Below the pieces are notes generated by a model. The model ran no database searches, was not told the DNA's origin, and worked only from the letters and a program-made list of their open reading frames with translations. From positions 1,052,223-1,116,222 of the forward strand of contig NW_004955477.1 of the NCBI RefSeq assembly GCF_000276665.1: a stretch of 64,000 nucleotides of DNA, written 5' to 3'. Below, in pieces: positions 22,346-33,329 of this stretch. Source of the DNA: Chinchilla lanigera. Lineage: Eukaryota > Chordata > Mammalia > Rodentia > Chinchillidae. The position numbers were made by a program, and so were the translations under genes. How positions within the stretch are numbered: the stretch's first letter is position 1; the number at the start of each line of letters is the position of its first letter.

Positions 22346-22590
22346 TCATGGTGATGTGGTTGTTCCTACCACCTGTAAGAACAGCTGAATTCTTTTCATA
22401 GAGATTCCCCCAACATTAGCAGAACTCATCTTTCCTCATTAGGTGGAAGTGTTTAGTTAATAAAATTTAAAGTTAATTCTGATTATTTTATTTTCTGCTC
22501 TTTCTATTGCCCAATCCTCAACTGGAACTGAGTTGCAGGATTAGGGTGTTGTCGGCGTCTCCTAGCATACACCTTTCAGGATGATCCTAG
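22340..22590 (-). pseudogene. CUZD1: decayed duplicate of CUZD1 exon 2 and intron 2 flank
   Basis: From about 22372 the sequence parallels 13279 onward: CCTACCACCT..., AGC(A)GCTGAATTCT... and then, over the exon, ATTCTGAT..TTTT, TTTTCTG-TCTTTCTATTG, GAGTTGCAGGAT and GTTGT-G-GTCT occur in the same order and spacing as in 13375-13490. In minus-strand terms this is the [11 protein letters not shown] end of CUB1 exon 2. The copy has no usable donor, many substitutions, and similarity fades after about 22590. No other CUZD1 exon copies were found nearby. Confidence 0.75.
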
Positions 22591-22599
22591 GGCTTCATT

Positions 22600-23245
22600 T
22601 ATCCACCGGAGACCACAGTTGGCGCTAACGAGTATGTAGCTCCCCAACCCCAGTGAGAAGGACTCCACCTCCTACACGGCCGCCTGCATACAGCCATTTG
22701 ATGCATCAGAACCCATACATACCACAGCACAAAGTAAGCCACGTAAAAATGAGTTTTCCTGTTGGGGATAATGAATTATAAATTGACACGGTATCTGTCC
22801 TAGGTTGTCCACGTAAAAATGAGCCACGTAAGCCATGTAAAAATGAGTTTTCCTGTTGGGGATAATGAATTATAAATTGTCCACGGTATCTGTCCTTACC
22901 ATGCCTGCCTTGTGGGGCGGTTTTGGAATGTAAAAAGCCCAGCATCAGGTATAGGGATGGATCTTCTTGCTTTTTCTCTTTATAATGTTAAACTTGCCCA
23001 TTAACCACTACTTCTATGCTATTCAGGGAAGACACCAGCCCCCCTCCTCTGCACTGGCTGATAAACCAGTGGCTAGCTGGGGATTCAAAGCCTTTTGTTC
23101 TTAGAACACAACCGGTCATCTCAGAGTCCCTGTAGCTGCACCCTCTACTTTGTCTCTTGTTCTTTCTTTCTTTCCTGCCTATGCCGTAATCTGGGCAGGA
23201 GATTGAAACCCACTGTCTCCAAGAACTGGCACCAGGAGAAAGGTC
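22600..23245. other. unassigned sequence with a ~94-bp tandem duplication
   Basis: A unit of about 68 bases (GTAAGCCACGTAAAAATGAG... to ...TATCTGTCCT) at 22734-22801 recurs at about 22828-22896. Open frames on the minus strand are caused by this duplication. Retroviral origin is possible but not shown. Confidence 0.6.
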
Positions 23246-23249
23246 CATA

Positions 23250-23353
23250 GGGGCTGGGAATTTAGCTCAGTGGCACAGCGCTGGCTTGGTAAGCGCAAAG
23301 CCGTAAGTTCAATTCCCAGTATGGGAAAAAAAAAAAATTAAAAAAAAAAAAAC
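23250..23353 (+). repeat. ID SINE
   Basis: GGGGCTGGGAATTTAGCTCAG...TAAGTTCAATTCCCAG with a long A-rich tail; diverged from the young ID copies. Confidence 0.9.
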
Positions 23354-23440
23354 AGAAAAGAGAAGAGTCCCTAATATTCTCCTTGGAGCTTTGGAGATAC
23401 ATGTATTTATGATTTCTCTACAGAGTTCATAAAAGAAAAG

Positions 23441-23760
23441 TGTATTAGTCACTTTCCCATCACTAAGACCCAATATCCAACATCCTCAACTTAAAGGATG
23501 AGAGGCTTATTTGGGCTCATGGTTTAGCCCACAGTTGGCTAGCTCCAAGGCAAAAACAGCATGGTAGAAGGGCATGGCAGAGGAAATCTCCTTAACCAGT
23601 ATCAGCCAAGAAAAAGGGGGTTGGGGGGAGAGGGCTGGGGAAGTAGATACACGCTCCAAAGACACAGGCCAGTAACACAACTCCCAACTAGGCCCCGCCG
23701 CCTAACAGCACATTTAGCTAAGAATGCATTGATGGATCAATCCTTAACAAGAAGATAATA
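23441..23760 (-). mobile_element. MaLR-type LTR
   Basis: Begins TGTATTAGTCACTTTCC and continues with the 'GGCTTATTTGGGCTCATGG' segment: the reverse complement of the 3' end of a MaLR (ERVL) LTR. Confidence 0.7.
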
Positions 23761-23777
23761 TGGTAGGGACTAAAGAA

Positions 23778-23923
23778 GCCAGGTATCATTGCACATGCCT
23801 TTACTTCCAGATGTCAGGAGATTGAGGCAAGAAAATCATGAGTTCAATGTCAGCTTGAGCTACATAGAGAGTTCCAGGCCAGCACTGACTACATAGTGAG
23901 ACCCTATCTAAAAATGGGGGGGG
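23778..23923 (+). repeat. B1 SINE
   Basis: Diverged B1 followed by a G-rich run in place of a pure A tail. Confidence 0.82.
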
Positions 23924-23989
23924 GGGTGTGTGGAAAGATAAGTTTAGTAAAAGAATCTTTAATTGAATTTTTAAAAAGCTCTTGATAAT

Positions 23990-24415
23990 GAAACCTGATA
24001 TCTTAACTACTCTCTTGTTGCTGAGACATTATACCCAACATTCACAGCTTGGAGGAGGAAAGGTTTCTTGTGGCTCACAGTTTGTAGAGGTTTCCATCCA
24101 TAATCAGCTGGCTCCAAGGCAATGTGGTGTGCAGAGGGGCATGGCAGAGGATAGACAACTCACAACATGGCAGCAAGAAGCAGAGAGATAAGTGAGAGGA
24201 GAAGATACATCCTTCCAAGCCGTGCTCCTATGGACCCACCTCTTTCAACCAGGCTTCACTTCCCAAATCCCATTTAGCCATAAATTCATCAGTGGATTAA
24301 TCCACTAATGAGAATCACACTCTCATAATCCAGTTGCCTCCCCCAAAACCCCAACTATGAGTGCATGAGGTTTTGGGGGGACATCTAGACATAAATTGTA
24401 ATACCTGACTTGTGG
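23990..24415 (-). mobile_element. MaLR-type LTR
   Basis: Shares the layout of 23441-23760 (TTGCTGAGACATTATACCC..., TCTTGTGGCTCACAG..., GGCATGGCAGAGGA). A related LTR in the same orientation. Confidence 0.7.
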
Positions 24416-24632
24416 TTGTAATTACCATGTATAAAAAACAATCATTTTATTTTTGTCCCTTGTTTTTGGCTAAAGAGTGATTCCCTAAGTAAAGGGCCTT
24501 AATCATTTATCAGCTTACTTAAAAATAACTCACTATAAGGGCAATCCATGTTATAGAAATACCAGGAAGCAAAGTTAATTCAAAATTTTTTATATACACC
24601 CATCCATTCACAGACACTGTTAACAATTTCAT

Positions 24633-24758
24633 CTTTTTTTTTTTTTTTTTTGAAACAAGGTCTCGCTATGTAATTCAGGGTGGCTTTGAACTCATAGCGA
24701 TACCCCTGCCTCATCCTCCTGAGTGCTGGAATTACAGGCATGTGCAACCACACCCGAC
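24633..24758 (-). repeat. B1 SINE
   Basis: T tract then TGAAACAAGGTCTCGCTATG... to ...GGCATGTGCAACCACACCCGAC. Perfect 11-bp TSD AACAATTTCAT at 24622-24632 and 24759-24769. Confidence 0.93.
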
Positions 24759-24769
24759 AACAATTTCAT

Positions 24770-25177
24770 GTGTAAACATTTTCCCCTATTACCTTTCTCC
24801 TTTAGATTTTCAAAATACTTGCATATACTACATATATTTAAGCAGGATCATAGTTTGCATCTTTTGAATAGATTTGCTTCATCTGTATGGTATAGATATC
24901 TTTGCCTCATTTGAAAAGTAACTATAGGGTAATTCTTTGCATAGATTTACCACAATATACATAACCTGTGAAAATGTGTGTTCTATCTAATATCTTACTA
25001 TGATAAGCATATCATAATTAACACTTATACATGCTTATACATCTAATTAAGATAAATTCTCAATATAGAATCATTAGTCAAATCTGAATTACCAGACCAA
25101 ATTACATATATTTCTATCTATTTATACGTTGTCAACATGTTATACTTGCATTCTATCATCTTCCACTGAGTATATAA
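24770..25177. other. AT-rich unique DNA
   Basis: No gene or repeat recognised. Confidence 0.5.
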
Positions 25178-25192
25178 AAGCAAATGTTTCTC

Positions 25193-25320
25193 AACAACCA
25201 TTGTTAATTCCCTACCACTTTGTTTGTAACTCTGTATTGTCTGTACTGTGCTTGTGATATGTTGTAAAATGTTGCATGTCTGTTAATGTTTCCCTCCTTT
25301 TATCTTTAAAATAAAAAAAA
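25193..25320 (+). mobile_element. short poly(A)-tailed retroposon, copy A
   Basis: 128-bp insert ending CTTTAAAATAAAAAAAAA, flanked by a perfect 15-bp TSD AAGCAAATGTTTCTC (25178-25192 and 25321-25335), the marks of L1-driven retroposition. Its last ~85 bases match, in reverse complement, an independent insert at 48471-48564. Source could be the 3'UTR of one expressed gene or an unnamed short retroposon; it has no Pol III A/B box that I can see. Confidence 0.85.
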
Positions 25321-25404
25321 AAGCAAATGTTTCTCTATATTATGCTCAACACTGGTTTGTGGGTGTGTGTGAGTGTGTGTGAGTGTGGGTGTGGTGACTT
25401 GTTG

Positions 25405-25488
25405 TTTTTGTGGTGTGGGGGATTAAACCCAGAGCCTTACATATGCTAGGCCAGCACTTCTACCACTGAGCTACAGCCCAGCCCTAAA
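25405..25488 (-). repeat. old ID SINE
   Basis: Reverse-strand ID: ...GATTAAACCCAGAGCC...CCACTGAGCTACAGCCCAGCCC. Confidence 0.8.
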
Positions 25489-25494
25489 ATGTTA

Positions 25495-25565
25495 CCCACT
25501 TTTTTATGTGGTGTTGGGAATTGAATCTAGGACCTTACACATGATAAACAGGCATCTGGCCAACA
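25495..25565 (-). repeat. ID-like SINE fragment
   Basis: GTGTTGGGAATTGAATCTAGGA and the following bases resemble the 3' half of a reversed ID; the left end is missing. Confidence 0.5.
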
Positions 25566-25599
25566 ACATGTTTTGTTTTTTTTTCACGTCTTTGAAAGG

Positions 25600-26390
25600 A
25601 CTTAACTAATCTCATTGGAAACTTGCCTTTACCTTTTCCCTTCAGCCTTGATTAAATTTATTTGTAGAACATGGTAACATTAAAAGGAACAAATGTACAG
25701 GACTTTTGATAGCCTTTATCTTAGGAAATGGTAGGGCAGTTTTGAGTACTACCTGCCTGGCCTCTCAAAATCGTCTTGTGAGTAAATTTCCTGCTGGCCT
25801 CCATGGAGGCATATCAATTCAAGCCACACAGAGACTTGTGTGAAAACAGAGCAGCTGGGGCCAGTTTTTATCAGCTATATCCCAGAAGAGTGAGTGTTCC
25901 CTTTGCTCCACTCTCATCACAGAAGGTTAACGGGTAGTGCCATAACTACAGCTCTTCTGGAAAATCAACAGAGCAGGCTTTGGCCTGCTGTTTATTCATA
26001 ATATAAATAAAGTAGCATTACTGGCTTTTTAAACCTTCTCTGCTATTCTCCAAGAATTCATATGTAAGAAGGTGTGTTTATGTAAGAGCTTCAGGTTTGA
26101 AAGGCTGCCATGGATGAAGGTGGATGGCATGGCTCTGTCAAGGACATACAAAGCAAGGCCCACCTGATTCTACTAGTTAAGATACAGTCTGCAGACGCAG
26201 AGAGTTTATTACTTAGTGAGGAAGAGATTAGCCCCACATGCCAAAGTCATTGTCCCACACTCCAAACAACTGAAAGATGAGATGTGGAATATTTTGCTAT
26301 TAAGGAGCTGTTTTGAAGGGAGGCAGGGCAGAACCCCTCATATTTCATCATAAGCAAAGAAACCATAAGAAACTAACTGATAATATTAAA
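25600..26390. other. unique intergenic DNA
   Basis: No open frame of note and no repeat identified. Confidence 0.5.
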
Positions 26391-26783
26391 GCCTCTATTA
26401 ACAAAATTTCTCAATTTATATTATCAGATTTGTGGGCATATAGTTATAAATAAAATTTCTTTATTTTCTTGTAGTATTTGTGGACTAAGTACTTGCTTTC
26501 TTTTCGTATATATTCAGGACATTTTTTAAAATTTCCCTCGATTTTTAAAATGATCCCATTTATTCAATCTCTATGTGTTTATAGTTTCTCTAGCTACTCA
26601 TATCTAGTTTCATGCCATGATTTGATAAGGTTTGATCCATAGCGTACCATAACCTGACTTTTCTTTGTTGATTTTTTCCTCCAGATGATCTATTGGTGAG
26701 AGCAGGGTGCTGAAATCCATTATTGTTCCTCTGGAACCAATCTCTCCTTTTCATCTAGAATTGTCTGTTTTATAAAATTGGAT

Positions 26784-26941
26784 GCCAGGTTTGGTGGTGC
26801 ACACCTGTAATCCCAGCACTTGGGAGGCTGAGGCAGGAGGATCATTGTGACTTCGAGACCAGCCTGGGCTACAAAGTAAGCTCAAGCCCAGTCTGAACTG
26901 CATAGCAAGACCCTGTCTCAAAAAGAAAAAGAAAAGAAAAT
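26784..26941 (+). repeat. B1 SINE
   Basis: GCCAGGTTTGGTGGTGCAC... to ...CTGTCTCAAAAAGAAAAAG; inserted in L1 sequence. Confidence 0.92.
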
Positions 26942-28290
26942 AGGGTGCACTGCATTCAGGGAGTGTGTGTATATGCCTGTGTGTTTGTGTATCTGCGTGC
27001 ATGCATACACGAGTGTAAAGTCATCAAAGCTTTTTCATGAACTGTTTCCTTTATATGTAGTGAACTTCTTTGTCCCTTTGACTTTAAATTTGTTTTATTT
27101 GATATGAATACTGCTTCTCTTGCTTGGTTTCACATTTCATTTTCTTGGAATATCATTTTCTATTCTTTCACTTTCAATCTCAGAACATCTTTGCCTGAGA
27201 GATGAGTTTCTCGAAGACAGCGATTTGGTGTGTAGTGTTTTCTAATCTAATTCACCATTTTGTATCTTTTAATTAGAGATTCAAACCATGTACAGTCAGT
27301 GGTTATTATTGAGAGGGATGTGCTAGTTCCTGGCATTTTGTTGTTTCTTTCCTGCTTCTTTTGAAAAAATCTGTCTTCTTTATTCATGTTAGAGGTTTGT
27401 AGTTTACTGAACAAATAATGTTTGATATTTCCTTAATTCTCATTTCCTTACCTATTCTTCCAGTGAATGGATTTCATGCTCTCGTGATTGAGTTATCTTA
27501 CTTTTTCTTCTGCATGTAGGCTCCCTTTTGTTATTTTCCATAAGCTCTTTCAGTGTTCTTATTTCTCCTTTCATTTTGAACAATAACTTTGCTGAATACA
27601 GCAACTTAGGCTGCCAGCTATTTTATTTTAGGGCTTGAAATTTGTCATTCCATATTCTCCTGGCCTTTAGAGTTTCTGCAAAGAAATTTGCTATTTTGAT
27701 GACTTTGGCTTCATATGTGACTTAGTGCTTTGTTCCAACAGCTTTTATTTTTCTGGTTAGTGCATAATTATTACAATCACTGTAAGGAACTGGTTCATGT
27801 ATAGGACACAACTTAATTCTTTTTACTTACCCTTCCTTTTTTCTCCCTCCCCGTCCCTTCATCTGTTGGTCCCATTTCATTTGTAGATCTATCTGTTTCC
27901 TCTTATCTTTTATGTTGCTTTTTATTTATACTTTGGACTTCTCACATAAGAGAAACCATGCAATATTTAAGCTTATGTGTTTCATTTATTTCACTTAACA
28001 TTATGGTCTCAAAGTATGTCCATTTTTCTATAAATGTTTATCTTCGTTTATAGCAGAGTAGTATTCCATCATATGTAAATACATTTTCTTTATCCATTCA
28101 TCTGTTGATAGACATATAGAACACTTTCAAAATAAAGCTATTATAATTTGTGCAGCTATAAATCTGGGTATGCATGAAGCACTGTAATATAATGTCTTCA
28201 ACTGTTATTAGAATACTCAGTATTTCATATGTGTCTAAAAATCTAGATTTTTTCCAATTTATTGGAGTACAGGTATTCCAAGTAGTTACT

Positions 28291-28445
28291 GCTGGGCATG
28301 GTGATACATACTTGTAATCTCAGCAGTTGGGAGGCTGTGGCAGGAGCATTGCTGTGAGTTAGAGGGCAGCATGGGTTACATAAGCGAGTTTAAGGCCAGC
28401 CTGCACTACTTAGTGAGACCCTGTCTCAAAAAAAAAAAAAAAAAA
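28291..28445 (+). repeat. B1 SINE in L1
   Basis: Perfect 11-bp TSD AAGTAGTTACT at 28280-28290 and 28446-28456. Joining the flanks restores continuous L1 sequence. Confidence 0.93.
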
Positions 28446-28625
28446 AAGTAGTTACTAATGGTCTTCTAGATTTCAGCAGTATCTATTGTCATTTTATCCT
28501 TTGCATTTCTAGTTGCATTGATATGGGTCTTTTCTTTCCTGTTTTTTTTTTTGTTTTTTTGGTTTTTTTTTTTCAGTAAGGCTGGTTAAAGATTTGTTTA
28601 TTTATTCCTTCAAAGAATCAGTTCT

Positions 28626-28729
28626 TGGGCTGGGGATTTAGCTCAGTGGCACAATGCCTGCCAGGCAAGTGCAAGGTCATGAGTTTGATTCCCAGTAGCA
28701 GAAAAAAAAAAAAAAAAAAAAAATCGAAA
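28626..28729 (+). repeat. ID SINE in L1
   Basis: GGGCTGGGGATTTAGCTCAGT... with an A tail and a perfect 10-bp TSD AATCAGTTCT (28616-28625, 28730-28739). Confidence 0.93.
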
Positions 28730-29319
28730 AATCAGTTCTCCAGTTCATTCTCTGTACTTTTTGTCTCAATTTCATTAATTTCTGCTTGGATCTTTATAAT
28801 TTCCTTCCTTGTACTAGTTTTAGATTTGGATTGTTCTTGCTTTTCTACCACCTTGAGGTGCATCATTAGGTTATTTATTGTGGGTCACTGTTTTTCTGAT
28901 ATGGACATTCACAGCTATAAAGTCCCCTCTTAAAATAGCTTTCATTGTGTCCCATGGGTTCTGACACACTTACTGGCATTATTGTTTGAATCTAGGAATT
29001 TTCTGATTTCTTCCTTGATTTTTTCTATGGTCCATTAATTATTTAAGAGTGTGTTGCTTAATCTCCATGTGTTACTGTAATTTCTGTGCTTTCCTGTGCC
29101 ATTGATTTATAATTTCATTATGCTATGATCTGATAATATGTATGTAATAATTTTAATTTGTTTTATTTAAGCATGGGTCAGTACATGGTCTACTTTGAAA
29201 AAATTTCTGTGTACTCCTGAGAGGAATGCATATTCTGTTGTTGAGCAGAAGACTGTGGATATCTATAAAGTCCATTTTTTTGAAGTAGGGTTCAAAACTG
29301 ACATTTATTTGTTGAGTTT

Positions 29320-29460
29320 TTTTAAAGATAGGATCTCACTTTGTAGTTCAGGCTCTTCTTGAACTCACTTTGTAGACCAATCTGGCCTCAAACTCATGGT
29401 GATCCTCCTGCCTCAGTTTCCCAAGTGCTGGGATTTCAAGCATGCACCACCACTCCGTGA
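29320..29460 (-). repeat. B1 SINE
   Basis: Reverse-strand B1: GGATCTCACTTTGTAG..., ...CCTGCCTCAGTTTCCCAAGT..., ...CATGCACCACCACTCC. Confidence 0.9.
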
Positions 29461-29599
29461 TACTTGATTTTTATTTTGTCTATTAGATCTATTTGTGATA
29501 ATAGGATATTGAGGTCTCCCACTATAATTCTGTTGATTTCTATCTTTCTCTGTGGTACCTCTCACTGGGGTATATTTTACATGTACCCACAAAAGTCTT

Positions 29600-29925
29600 C
29601 ATTGTGTCTTCTGGCTCAATGAAAACTGGAAAATCTGCAAAGGAAGATTTTCTGTCAGTACATCAGAAACATTCTCATGATAGAAGTCTTTTAAATACGT
29701 GGACAACTACATACCACTTATAATTATGAAATTTAAATGCTTCGTGATAGGTATATATGAAATATTTTCACAGATTCCTGAAGATGCATTCACATTCATC
29801 ACAAACTATTTTCTGCATCTGAAGGATAAGTTCAGTGATTTTGCCCTCCTCTCATTTTTAAAGAATGTCCCTACTTCTGCTTCGAGGGCTCTGACACTGC
29901 TATATAAATGTTACCAACAATAAAT
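29600..29925 (+). pseudogene. unrecognised coding-like remnant
   Basis: A 74-codon frame (29699-29923) reads in part IPEDAFTFITNYFLHLKDKF and ends YKCYQQ. An adjoining frame just upstream (about 29610-29715) reads KTGKSAKEDFLSVHQKHSHD before a stop, as if one frame were broken by a shift. Composition looks protein-like, but I recognise no family; chance is possible. Confidence 0.3.
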
Positions 29926-29939
29926 AGTTTCTATGATGT

Positions 29940-30845
29940 GTCTGCTCATTTCCTAGGGCAAAAGACAAAAAGAAAAGGCTCCTCCCTCCCTTCCCAATCT
30001 GCCATGTAGAAGGATGAGAGCTGGGAGAGGAAGCACCTTAAAGCAGACTGCGTAGGTTGATAATCAGGTCATCTAGTTACGTACAGAGCTCCCTTTTGTG
30101 ATTCCTGAGCCTTAGTAAAAACCTCACTCAAATATCACATCTCTGTCTCACCTGTGCTACAGACAAAGTACAGGTTATGTCGTGATTAGTTCAAGTTAAG
30201 AAGAGATAGCCTAAAGGACCCTGTGGGGGACAAGGATAAACAGCAATAGCAGCCCCACTTCAGTGGTATTGTCCATTGATAATGACTGAACAAATAGCCT
30301 TCATTTTCTTGGGGTAGAAGTATACTAGGGCAGGGTTTCCTGCAAAGTGGTACTTCTACCACATCCCTAAGAATCACTTGACATTTCAAATGCAGTGTTC
30401 TGGAGCCCAGACAGTGAATCAGAACATTTTGAAGTTTCTCAAATGATTCTTACACTGAGGATGTGAACCATTCACTGCTTCACAGGGTAGGATCCTGTAA
30501 AGCAGGCCCCGGAGACCCATTCAGGGGATCTGTCATGTTAAACCTTTTTTATAGTGTACTAAGTGAACATTTTTTTTTCAGTCTCTCTTGAAGGTAGTTT
30601 AATGGTGTCTTCCAGGGGCTATATGACATGTGACATAGCAACACAGTGAATACAGAAGCAGATAAAAATTCCAGCTATACTCTAAGTCAGACAGTAAAGA
30701 TAACTGCAGAAAAAAAAATACAATGCCACTTTTTTTACTCAACCTTTTTATGTTTTGGAAGTAATATTATTAAGAAATGGGGTCTTGCTGTGTTGCTTAA
30801 ACAGGCCTGAACGCTTTTTGTTAATATATACCATATTAAGATTTT
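29940..30845. other. unique intergenic DNA
   Basis: No repeat or gene recognised. Confidence 0.5.
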
Positions 30846-30849
30846 GTTT

Positions 30850-30968
30850 GTTTGTTTGAGACAGTATCACTATGTAGTTCTGGCTGTCCATAAACTCACT
30901 ATGTAGGCCAGCCTGGCCTCAAATTCACAGTGATCCTCCTGCATCAGCCTCCCAAGTGCTGAAATTCT
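30850..30968 (-). repeat. B1 SINE
   Basis: TTTGAGACAGTATCACTATGTAG... through ...CCTCCCAAGTGCTGAAATTC; truncated at its 5' end. Confidence 0.88.
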
Positions 30969-31299
30969 ACAAGATAAAGCTATTTAATTAATTTTGAAAG
31001 AAACAGCTATTTAATATATTTTATGTTGATTAATTCCATTTTAAAATAAGTGTATTTTTCCTTCTGATTAGCCTTTTGGAGATCATTATAGCATCCAGTG
31101 ATCATTATAGTGTCCAGTCATGTTACTTTCCTAACTTGTAATATTAAAAGTCCCCTCATCAGGAAAAAATTAAGGACAGAGTTAACCAAAAGTTCAGCAA
31201 ATCTGACTTCTTTCTCCCAGTTTTGCATGTCAACTCCCAACTATTATTTTTTCTGCAAAGTTTCCAGTCTCTCAAATACCAATACTATGATGCTCAAAT

Positions 31300-31525
31300 C
31301 GGAAGGGGAGCTAGAGAGTTGGGAGGGAAGAAAGGAAAATTAAAGAGAATAGAAGGAAAATTTGAAACAGTTTTTGTAAATAAAGAGGGAAAGAGGAGTT
31401 GAAGGGAGGGAAGGGAAAAGAGTAAAAAGAAGAATGAAGGTTTATCATGTACAAGTAAAAATTCCATATGATGAATGCTATCATTATGTATATCTAAAAT
31501 GTATCAACAAAATTAATTTTTAAAA
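31300..31525 (+). mobile_element. L1 3'UTR fragment
   Basis: Purine-rich tract followed by TTTATCATGTACAAGTAAAA..., closely parallel to 5.28-5.56 kb. Confidence 0.7.
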
Positions 31526-31871
31526 AAATACTGTGAAAGTTCTTTAAAAGGTTTGGCAGTTTGTTATGTGTTTTTTTTTTTTTTTTTAGTCTGTGAACCA
31601 TTACAGCGTTTTGTATGTCTGCTTCTTCCAGAGTGAATGCTTCATCTAGCAATCTGAGAAAAGGAAGAGCTGTTGCCAGGAAGAAGGGAGAATGTCTCTA
31701 AGATCTGCAGTATTTTTCAGTGACATCTTTGATGTGGTTTACTGTATGAGGAATGTTAAATTTCTGGACAATCTTTTTCCCATTGGCTATCCATATCTGT
31801 ATTATAGTGATAGGCTCCAGCTTGTTCAATGAAACAGCAAATTATTTTCATTTTAAACAGCGTATGCATGT

Positions 31872-31980
31872 TTAAGACAGGGTCTTACTTTGTAGTGCAG
31901 GCTGACCTCAAACTCATGGCAATCCTCCTGTTTTATCCTCCCAAGTGCTGGGATTACAGGCATGTGCCACTACAACCAGC
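31872..31980 (-). repeat. B1 SINE
   Basis: GACAGGGTCTTACTTTGTAG... to ...GGCATGTGCCACTACAACCAGC. Confidence 0.92.
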
Positions 31981-32644
31981 TTCAACAGTCTTTGTTTTAG
32001 AAACAATTTTTGGCAGGACACTTTCCAGTCTGTGACCCTGCCCTGAGAAGAGTTGAAATGCACACTCCCTAGACATATATAGTTCATTTTTCTTACCTTC
32101 AATTTTAACATCCACCTCCTCCATGGTACGTACCAGTTTACACTTCCATCAGCTACGAGGAACCATACCTTTTTCCCACACAGCCTCTCTGGCATTTATT
32201 ATTATCTGAGTTTTTAAAAGTTTCTTGCATATCGCCATTCTTTTAGGAGTGAGATGGAGTCTCGGTGTTGTTTAATTTGCATTTCTCAAATGGCCAGCAA
32301 TGTCAAACTTTTTTTCATGTATTTATTGGTCATTTGTCCTTAATCTGAGATGTGTCTTTTTTTTTCTTTTATACTGGTAATAGAACTCAGGACCTTGCAC
32401 TTGCCAGCAGGCACTGTGTGAGAGGTGCCAATTCATTTCAGATGCTCATTTTTTTTTAATTGAGTCTCTATATTTGGAGCATCTCATTTTATTTTTGAGT
32501 TCTTTATATAGTCTAGATATTAGTCCTTTGTCTGATGAGTAGCTGAAAAAGGTTTTTCTCCTTCTGTGGGTTGTCTCCTGTTGGTGGTTTCCTTTGCTGT
32601 GCAGGTTCTTTTGTTTTGTTTTTGCTTTTGTTTGTTTGCTTGCT

Positions 32645-32765
32645 TTGTTTTTTTTAAACAGGGTCTCACTACGCAGTTCAGGCTGGCTTTGACCTATGTA
32701 ACTCAGGCTGGTCTTAAACTTGTGGCTATCCTCCTGCCTCAGCCTCCTGAGTGCTAGGATTATAC
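32645..32765 (-). repeat. B1 SINE in L1
   Basis: AACAGGGTCTCACTACGCAG... to ...GAGTGCTAGGATTATA. Confidence 0.9.
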
Positions 32766-32988
32766 TGTGCAGTTTTTTAACTTCATGTGATCCCATTTGT
32801 TGATTCTTGGTATTATTTCTTGTGCAACCAGTAGTCTGTTCAGAAAATCTTGCCTATGCCTTTGTCTTCAAGAGTTTTACTTATTTTTGTCATACGGATA
32901 TGGGAAAGAAAACTAAACCAATGCCGTTTGTATTCCAGTACCATTTTAAAGCTCAAATTTCTGTTTCCTTAAGTTTGTTTCTTGTAAA

Positions 32989-33329
32989 TGTTGTCATAGT
33001 TACTTAACCTGATACCACCCCATGTTCTGTCATAAGACTGCTTGTCCCCTATGTAAAACGTCAAACACTTTTGTTCCTTTGTCACAGGCTAAGCCCATGC
33101 TTTGTAGTATTTCTGTAGCTGCATTAAATCATATCAGCACCAGCCTCTGCAGACCCAGAACTAGACCCAGAACTAGAGCTCTATCTCTATAACTCTTCTC
33201 CCTTCCTGCTCCTCAGGGTCGGTGCTCCGTCATGTACTGAGTGCCCACCACTAGCTCCCAATAAATTTGCTTGTCTCTGCATCCAGCCTCCACAGGTCAC
33301 TCAATTAAATAAGTGTGTTTGCCACAACA
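32989..33329 (+). mobile_element. solo ERV LTR inside L1
   Basis: Starts TGTTGTCATAG and ends GCCACAACA (matching inverted ends), with CCCAATAAATTTGC near 33.26 kb as poly(A) signal. It interrupts L1 text that continues on both sides. A clean TSD was not found, so the left boundary could be up to ~100 bases further left. Confidence 0.7.

Larger units (their letters stand above)
26390..29640 (-). mobile_element. fragmented L1 (minus strand)
   Basis: Blocks of reversed L1 ORF2 and 3'UTR text, e.g. around 26.64-27.75 kb (ORF2), 27.95-28.15 kb (the 'TTCCATCATATGTAAATAC' end) and 28.45-29.6 kb. Blocks are rearranged and the frame is broken throughout. Interrupted by two B1s and an ID. Confidence 0.75.

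Noticed and set aside
22600..22640. TTGGCGCTAACGAG as a retroviral primer binding site
   Set aside because: Loosely resembles a Lys-tRNA site but no LTR end abuts it and the match is too weak.
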